64,000 nt of DNA from Streptomyces tubercidicus (GTDB lineage Bacteria > Actinomycetota > Actinomycetes > Streptomycetales > Streptomycetaceae), in assembly GCF_027497495.1 (NCBI RefSeq), contig NZ_CP114205.1:1302001-1366000 (forward strand). The letters are read 5' to 3'. Positions 58,827 through 64,000 of the stretch are shown one piece after another. Numbering within the stretch: position 1 is the first letter of the stretch; each line of letters begins with the position of its first letter. The notes beneath the pieces were generated by a model. The model was not told the origin of the DNA, did no database searches, and saw nothing but the letters and a program-made list of their open reading frames with translations. The position numbers were made by a program, and so were the translations under genes.

Positions 58827-59705
58827 ATGCACGACGCCTCACGCATATCGACCTGCGCGCGCCGCGGGCTGGCCGCGGTCGTGGCTGCCGGATCGCTGCT
58901 CACGGTGCTCACCACGGCGACCCCGGCCGCGGCCGGCTCCGCCAGCACGCCGGTGGGCGGCTCCAAGGTCGTCTGCACCTCGCAGCAGCCGGGCCTGGCG
59001 CCCGCCCTGTCCCAGGACATCGCCGACGCCCTCCAGGGGCGGGAGGGCGCCTCGGCGCTGGCGATCTACGACCGGCGCACCAAGACGCACTGCGAGTTCA
59101 AGGCCGGTGCCCACTTCGACTCGGCGAGCGTGGTGAAGGTCACGGTGCTCGGGGCCCTGCTGCGGCAGGCCGAGGAGGCGCACCGCAAGCTGACCCCGCA
59201 CGAGGTGCGGCTGACCACCGCCATGATCACCAAGTCGGACAACGACTCCACCACCAAGCTCTGGCGCCAGGTCCGCCCGGCCGGCATCCAGCGCTTCCTG
59301 TCCCTGGCCGGTATGCGGCACACCGTCCCGGGCCCGCACGGCGCCTGGGGCCTCACCCAGATCACCGCCGCCGACCAGCTCAGGCTGATGCGGCTGCTCA
59401 CCGCGGACAACGCGGTGCTCACCGCCGCCTCGCGCGGATACGCCCTCGATCTGATGCACCGGGTCATCCCCGACCAGCGCTGGGGCGTCCCCGCCGGTGC
59501 CCCCGACGCCGACGCCGTCCACGTCAAGAACGGCTGGCTGCCCCGCAAGACCGACGGCTGGCGGGTCAACAGCGTCGGCACCTTCAACGGCAGCGGCACC
59601 GACTACGGCATGGCCGTCCTCTCCACCGGAAACCACACCATGGACGACGGCGTGACCACGGTCGAACGCGCCGCCAAGGTCATCCACCGCGATCTGACCC
59701 ACTGA
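58827..59705 (+). CDS. Secreted beta-lactamase-fold serine hydrolase
   Basis: A 292-residue exported protein of the class A beta-lactamase/penicillin-interacting fold. The signal peptide (GLAAVVAAGSLLTVLTTATPAAA) is followed by the active-site S-x-x-K in FDSASVVKVTVLG, an S-D-N in ITKSDNDSTTKLW, and K-N-G (VHVKNGWLP) in place of the usual K-T-G. The omega-loop glutamate of true class A enzymes is not evident, so hydrolysis of beta-lactams is uncertain; a DD-peptidase-like or other amidase role is equally possible. The start is ATG 58827 (MHDASRIS); an earlier in-frame ATG gives a less typical leader. Confidence 0.87.
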   Translation: MHDASRISTCARRGLAAVVAAGSLLTVLTTATPAAAGSASTPVGGSKVVCTSQQPGLAPALSQDIADALQGREGASALAIYDRRTKTHCEFKAGAHFDSASVVKVTVLGALLRQAEEAHRKLTPHEVRLTTAMITKSDNDSTTKLWRQVRPAGIQRFLSLAGMRHTVPGPHGAWGLTQITAADQLRLMRLLTADNAVLTAASRGYALDLMHRVIPDQRWGVPAGAPDADAVHVKNGWLPRKTDGWRVNSVGTFNGSGTDYGMAVLSTGNHTMDDGVTTVERAAKVIHRDLTH

Positions 59706-59786
59706 CCTCCGGGGCCCCGGCGCCATCGCAGCGGGCGGCGGTGCCCAAATTCTCACCGCCGCTGCGCTTCCGGGACCCGCTTCCCC

Positions 59787-59805
59787 CGTACCGCATGGCG
59801 GTACG
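59787..59805. repeat. 8-bp perfect inverted repeat between hydrolase and methyltransferase genes
   Basis: CGTACCGC-ATG-GCGGTACG is a perfect 8-bp stem with three bases between arms, 82 bases after the serine hydrolase stop and 146 before the methyltransferase start. It may be a terminator (followed by ACTTT) or an operator. Confidence 0.5.
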
Positions 59806-59951
59806 ACTTTGCACTCCCCCGGGTGACCTGGCCCCCCGAACGGCCCCGTAGGGGGCGGGGCCGGGATATCAACGCCGCATGGGTGAGACCGTGCATCCGG
59901 TGGTCCGCCGGGCATGCTCACCGCCCCACACCGCACTCTGGGAGGAACCCG

Positions 59952-60803
59952 GTGCCAGGCCGCGTCACGGCAGACCTCGACGGAGTGCCCGAAACGGCGT
60001 TGTGGACGCTTTATCACCGCGCCGCCGAGGCCGTCCGTCCGGACACGGTGCTGGCCGATCCACGCGCCGTACAGCTCGTCAGCGAGATCGCGTTTCCCTT
60101 CCGGGAGCGGATGGGCGCCGCCCGGCCCTGGCTGGCGCAGGCCCTCGCGCTGCGCGCCCTCGGGTTCGACGGTGTGGTGCGCGCGTTTCTCGACGACTGT
60201 CCGGACGGCACCGTGGTCGCGCTCGGCGAGGGGCTGGAGACCCAGTTCTGGCGGGTGGACAACGGCCGGGCCCAGTGGGTCACCGTCGATCTGCACGGCC
60301 CGTTGGCGCTGCGGAGGCGACTGCTGCCCCACGGGGAACGGCAGCGCGTGGTGGTCTGCGACGCCCGGGACAGCCAATGGATGGCGGGCATCGATCCCTC
60401 GCGCGGTGTCCTGGTCACCGCCCAGGGCCTGCTGATGTATCTGGAGGCCGCGCAGGTGACCCGTCTGATCGCCGCCTGCGCCGGTGCGTTCCCCGGCGGC
60501 ACGATGGTGTTCGACACCGTCTCGCGGCGGTTCAGCGCCCGCACCCGCGCCCACGCGAAGGGGCCGGGCGGCCACCGGCTGCCCCCGATGCCCTGGGGTA
60601 TGGACGCGGCCGACCGGGACCACCTACGGGACGCCCATCCGGCCATCAGCGAGGTGTCCGAGGTGCCGCTCCCGGCGGGCCGCGGCGTCCTCGGCTATCT
60701 CGCGCCACGCGCCGCGGTCGTCCCCCTGCTCCGCACGGACCGCCCGCTCATCACCCGGCTGCGCTTCGGCGCGGCACCCGTATCCCTTACGGGTCAGCCC
60801 TGA
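59952..60803 (+). CDS. Leucine-carboxyl-methyltransferase-type SAM methyltransferase
   Basis: A 283-residue class I methyltransferase of the PPM1/LCM group that in actinobacteria acts on small molecules, including polyketides. Typical stretches are ALWTLYHRAAEAVRPDTVLADPRAVQLV, VVALGEGLETQFWRVDNGRAQWVTVDL (SAM site, with a G-E-G-L-E-T-Q instead of G-x-G-x-D-T), VLVTAQGLLMYLEAAQVTRLI and MVFDTVSRRFSARTR. GTG 59952 has GGAGG six bases upstream. The last ten bases overlap the convergent alpha/beta hydrolase gene. Confidence 0.9.
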   Translation: MPGRVTADLDGVPETALWTLYHRAAEAVRPDTVLADPRAVQLVSEIAFPFRERMGAARPWLAQALALRALGFDGVVRAFLDDCPDGTVVALGEGLETQFWRVDNGRAQWVTVDLHGPLALRRRLLPHGERQRVVVCDARDSQWMAGIDPSRGVLVTAQGLLMYLEAAQVTRLIAACAGAFPGGTMVFDTVSRRFSARTRAHAKGPGGHRLPPMPWGMDAADRDHLRDAHPAISEVSEVPLPAGRGVLGYLAPRAAVVPLLRTDRPLITRLRFGAAPVSLTGQP

Positions 60804-61738
60804 CGGCCGTGCTCCGGCAGCCCGTCGAGAAAGGCGTGCACCCGTTCCGCGAGCCGCTCCGGGTACTCCCCGTTGAGCGCATGGGAGGCCTCCGGCCAGA
60901 CCTCCACGGCGCTGTCGCGCAGGGTGCGGGCGCGGGCCGCGGCCTTCTCGGCGTCATGCACGATGCTCTTCCCGGCGATCAGCGCGAGGACAGGTACCCG
61001 GAGGGAGCGCAGCTCGTCCGCGCCGGGCAGCGCCGGGGACGGGAAGCGGACCTTGAAGTCCCGCATACCGGAGGCGATCAGCCGGCCCTCGATGTGCTCC
61101 GAGGCGTCATCGATCCCGCCCGAGATCCAGCCCAGCAGCCGGTTGCGCAGCCCCTCCGGCATCCCGGGAAGCACGCTGCCCAGCGAGACCACGATCATCT
61201 TCCAGCTCAGCGGCGCGAAGGTGTTGGCCGGATCCAGCGCGATCACCGAGGCGATCCGCTCCGGACGGTGCACAGCGACCTGCACCGCCAGCCAGCCCCC
61301 GATCGACACCCCCAGCACATGCGCCCGGGGCAGTTCGAGCCGGGCGAGCATCTCGTCGATCCAGGCCGCCTGATCGGCACCGGAGGTCATCGGCGCCGAC
61401 TGCACGCTGCAGCCCGGCTCCCCGAGCCCGTCGACGGCGTACACGGGGCGTCCGCCGCGCACCAGCCCCGGCAGATTCGTCCGCCACAGCGGGGTGCAGG
61501 ACTGTCGTCCCGGCATCAGGACGAGCGGCACTCCGTCCCCCGTGCCGAACCTGTACACCCGCACCGTCCCGTACGAGGTGTCCACGGTTCGCTGCTCCTC
61601 GGGCTCGGGCAGCCCGTCCATCGCCTCCCGGTACACCGCGGCGAACCGCTCGAACGCCACCGCGTCACGGAACGCCCCGATGCGCCGCCGCGCCCATTCC
61701 GGTCCGATCCGCGGCTCCGGAAAGCTGATCTCCGCCAT
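60794..61738 (-). CDS. Alpha/beta hydrolase
   Basis: A 314-residue alpha/beta hydrolase: oxyanion region LVLMPGRQSCTPLWRTNL, nucleophile Ser in VLGVSIGGWLAVQVAVHRPERI, Asp candidate in VLALIAGKSIVHDAEK and His in WPEASHALNGEYP. The N-terminal 60 residues (WARRRIGAFRDAVAFERFAAVYREAMDGLP) form a helical cap-like extension seen in streptomycete and bacillar relatives. No signal peptide. The start is ATG 61738. The substrate is unknown. Confidence 0.9.
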   Translation of the reverse strand: MAEISFPEPRIGPEWARRRIGAFRDAVAFERFAAVYREAMDGLPEPEEQRTVDTSYGTVRVYRFGTGDGVPLVLMPGRQSCTPLWRTNLPGLVRGGRPVYAVDGLGEPGCSVQSAPMTSGADQAAWIDEMLARLELPRAHVLGVSIGGWLAVQVAVHRPERIASVIALDPANTFAPLSWKMIVVSLGSVLPGMPEGLRNRLLGWISGGIDDASEHIEGRLIASGMRDFKVRFPSPALPGADELRSLRVPVLALIAGKSIVHDAEKAAARARTLRDSAVEVWPEASHALNGEYPERLAERVHAFLDGLPEHGRQG

Positions 61739-61870
61739 ACCGTCATCCAACCACGGCGACGCCTGCCGCCGGGGTGGCAGGGGGCCGGTGGTGCACCCCA
61801 TCCACCGTGGCAGCAGGCATTTATGACGTAGCGTCAGATTCCGCGAGTTCGGGCCGCCGTCGCCGTCTGT

Positions 61871-64000
61871 TCAGTCCTCGTGCCCCAGCTGGAGGTCGCG
61901 TTCGGTGCGGCCGCCGCCGGCCACCTGGAGGACGGTGGCCACCGGCGGGTATCCGGCGGCGATGACGGTGTACTCGCCGGCCGACACATCCACGAAGCGG
62001 AACAGCCCGTCGGGCCCGGTGGTCGCGGTGTCGACGACGTTGCCGGCCGCGTCCAGCAGGGTGACCCGGGCGTCCTCGACGGGGCGCCCGCCGCCGGCCC
62101 GTACGGTCCCGCGCAGCACCGCGCCACCGGCGAGCTCGATGTCCTGGCGGGTCTCCCGGGAGGCCTGGACGGTCACCGGCAGCGCGGCGGGGCGGAACGC
62201 CGGGGCGCTGGAGGCCAGGGTGTACTCACCGGCCACCAACTCCCCGATGACATAGCCGCCTTCGCGCCCGCTGCGGGTGGTGGCGACGACCTCGCCGCGG
62301 ACATCGGTGAGGGTGACCATGGCATCGCGTACGGGCGTGCCGTCGGCGGTGGTGACGGTGCCCGCGAGCCGCCCCGCCCCGCCGAGCACGACATCCAGCT
62401 CGACCGGCCGCTCGCCGACGGTGACGGTGACCGCCTGCGGCTGGTGGCCGGCCGCCGCCGCGATCAGCACATAGGAGCCGGCGCCCGGTGTGCTCAGCGC
62501 ATACCGTCCGTCCTCTCCGGTGGCACCGCGGCCGATCTGCCGCCCGGCCACATCGATGAGGGTGAGCGCGGCACGCGGCACGATGCTGCCGTCGTGATGC
62601 TGGACGGTGCCGCATACGGGGAGGCCGGCCATGGCGGCGCGTCCGGGGGCGGGGTAGCTGTGCGCACGGGCATAAGGGGAGCCGGGGTCACGGGAGTTGT
62701 CGGCGGCCGGGTCCGCTGCGGTACGGGCCTGCGGTACGGCGGCGGGGTCGGCCGGCTCGCCGTACGACATCTGCGGAGACGGGGTGACCTGCGGAGCATG
62801 AGGGGCGTGGGACACCAGGGGTTTCGCTTTCAGGAAGAGGGCGAGCACAAGGCCCAGGACGAGCACCGGCACGAGATAGCAGAAGATCCTTGGCATGGCG
62901 TCCGCGTACGCGGCGACAGAGCTGTCGCGCAGCGAGGCGGGCAGCGCACGTAGCAGTTGCGGGGTGATCGACTCCGGATCGGGCAGCCGCACCGGCAGCC
63001 GGTCGTCGAGCCGGCGGGCCAGCCGGTCGGCGAGCAGGGTGCCGAAGAGGGCCGCGCCTACGCTGCCGCCGAGCTGCCGGAAGTAGTGGGTGGCACCGGT
63101 CGCGGAGCCGCGGTCGGCGGGGCGTACGGAGTTCCGTACGGCGAGCACCAGCACCGGCAGGACGAGGCCGATCCCGAGGCCGAGGAGGCCGGTCCAGAGG
63201 CTGTAGACCTCCCGCGCGGTGTCCTGCTGCATCCGCGACAGCAGCCACATCCCCACCGCGGCCATCGCACACCCCACGACGGGGAGGGCCTTGTAGCGGC
63301 CGGTGCGGCTGATGAGCTGTCCGGAGGCGAGGGAGGCGAGCACGATGCCGCCGGTCAGGGGCAGCATCAGCAGCCCGGACTCGGTGGCCGTGGCGCCGTC
63401 GGCCCGCTGCAGGAAGGTCGGCAGGTAGCTGACGGCGCCGAAGAGCGCGAGGCCGACGGCGGCGCCGATGAGACCGGTGATGTTGAAGACCGCATCGCGG
63501 AACAGCCGCAGCGGGATCAGCGGTTCGCTGGCGAAGTACTCGACCGCGAGGAACAGCAGGGCGGTGCCGAGCGCACCGGCGCCGAGGCCGAGGACGACCC
63601 GCGAGTTCCAGGCGTAGGTGGTGCCGCCCCAACTGGTCAGCAGCACCAGGCAGATGGAGAACGCCGCGAGCAGCAGCGCCCCGGCGAGATCCGGCCTGCC
63701 GCGCCGCGCGGGCCGGGGCAGCTTCAGTGCCCAGGCGGTGACCAGGAACGTCAGCACACCGAACGGGACATTGAGGGAGAAGCACCAGCGCCAGGAGGCA
63801 TGGTCGGTGCAGAAGCCGCCGATCAGCGGTCCGGCGACGGTGGCGAGACCGAAGGCGGCGCCGGTCAGGCCCATGCAGCGGCGGCGGGCACGGGGCGGTA
63901 CGACATCGGCGACGATCGACTGGACGCCGATGATCAACCCGCCGCCGCCGACGCCCTGGACGGCCCGGAAGGCGACCAGTTCGTCCATGGTCCGTGACCA
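61871..64000 (-). CDS. DHA2-type MFS exporter fused to three carboxypeptidase-regulatory-like domains, 5' end outside window
   Basis: The frame is open to the right edge (WSRTMDELVAFRAVQG), so the first transmembrane segments lie beyond it. Visible first is an EmrB/QacA-type exporter: RAVQGVGGGGLIIGVQSIVADVVPP and LATVAGPLIGGFCTDHASWRWCFSLNVPFG are the DHA2 motifs, with about ten segments up to VPVLVLGLVLALFLKAKP. A Pro/Ala-rich linker of about 60 residues leads to three beta-sandwich CarboxypepD_reg-like repeats (V-x-G-T-V ... D-A-x-V-T-L ... G-x-Y-x-F ... G-x-Y-T-V). The tail would lie in the cytosol or outside depending on segment number (14 expected, outside-in ending). The fusion is unusual for transporters. 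Confidence 0.9.
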   Translation of the reverse strand, partial: WSRTMDELVAFRAVQGVGGGGLIIGVQSIVADVVPPRARRRCMGLTGAAFGLATVAGPLIGGFCTDHASWRWCFSLNVPFGVLTFLVTAWALKLPRPARRGRPDLAGALLLAAFSICLVLLTSWGGTTYAWNSRVVLGLGAGALGTALLFLAVEYFASEPLIPLRLFRDAVFNITGLIGAAVGLALFGAVSYLPTFLQRADGATATESGLLMLPLTGGIVLASLASGQLISRTGRYKALPVVGCAMAAVGMWLLSRMQQDTAREVYSLWTGLLGLGIGLVLPVLVLAVRNSVRPADRGSATGATHYFRQLGGSVGAALFGTLLADRLARRLDDRLPVRLPDPESITPQLLRALPASLRDSSVAAYADAMPRIFCYLVPVLVLGLVLALFLKAKPLVSHAPHAPQVTPSPQMSYGEPADPAAVPQARTAADPAADNSRDPGSPYARAHSYPAPGRAAMAGLPVCGTVQHHDGSIVPRAALTLIDVAGRQIGRGATGEDGRYALSTPGAGSYVLIAAAAGHQPQAVTVTVGERPVELDVVLGGAGRLAGTVTTADGTPVRDAMVTLTDVRGEVVATTRSGREGGYVIGELVAGEYTLASSAPAFRPAALPVTVQASRETRQDIELAGGAVLRGTVRAGGGRPVEDARVTLLDAAGNVVDTATTGPDGLFRFVDVSAGEYTVIAAGYPPVATVLQVAGGGRTERDLQLGHED

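Overview
This 64-kb window is high-GC actinobacterial chromosome, almost certainly from a Streptomyces. The signs are very high third-position GC in every convincing gene, frequent GTG/TTG starts behind GGAGG-type ribosome binding sites, rare TTA (bldA-type) codons, and typical families of the genus (two SseB-type proteins, a PucR-type regulator, XRE-MmyB-like regulator, P450-ferredoxin pair, DUF5107). No insertion sequence, prophage, CRISPR array, rRNA, replication origin or PKS/NRPS cluster was seen. It reads as ordinary chromosome with a small accessory-looking stretch at about 39.9-42.5 kb.

Left part (1-28 kb): a GMC oxidoreductase cut by the left edge, tRNA-Leu(GAG) with its terminator, an aldehyde dehydrogenase and a chorismate mutase; a MarR-type repressor translationally coupled to a Bcr/CflA-type drug exporter carrying two TTA codons; FdhD; a secreted sialidase with a C-terminal LamG-like domain; a bile-acid-sodium-symporter-type transporter divergent from a LysR regulator across a 3 x 13-bp direct repeat; acyl-CoA synthetase, membrane protein, aldo/keto reductase, VOC protein, methyltransferase, SseB/DUF1266 protein, DNA photolyase, YihY protein, pterin dehydratase, XRE regulator, SnoaL-like protein, a secreted lamin-tail-domain protein, a second and apparently truncated SseB gene, a fatty-acid desaturase and an amino-acid permease.

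Middle (28-39 kb): a loose group of membrane- and lipid-phosphate-type genes (holin-like/alkaline-phosphatase-like protein, metallo-beta-lactamase-fold protein coupled to a DedA-type protein, NAPE-PLD-like hydrolase, PAP2-diacylglycerol-kinase fusion), together with an aminotransferase-fold protein that lacks the PLP lysine, a GNAT enzyme, a methyltransferase and a CapA-type lipoprotein. At 39.9-42.5 kb lie broken gene remnants and an erythromycin-esterase-family gene divergent from a winged-helix regulator over a perfect dyad.

Right part (42.6-64 kb): DUF5107 protein, arginase-fold protein, VOC, GNAT, class III CoA-transferase, a P450 plus 3Fe-4S ferredoxin, and a secreted CocE/NonD-type hydrolase. 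Next comes a tight four-gene peptidase operon (M55 D-aminopeptidase, M20, S9 and S66 LD-carboxypeptidase), which looks like a route for recycling cell-wall or D-amino-acid peptides and is divergent from a TTA-containing PucR-type regulator. The window ends with a beta-lactamase-fold serine hydrolase, a methyltransferase, an alpha/beta hydrolase and the 3' part of a DHA2-type exporter fused to three carboxypeptidase-regulatory-like domains.

All functional calls rest on reading motifs and domain order by eye; no database search was run. Start codons were chosen mainly on ribosome-binding-site spacing.
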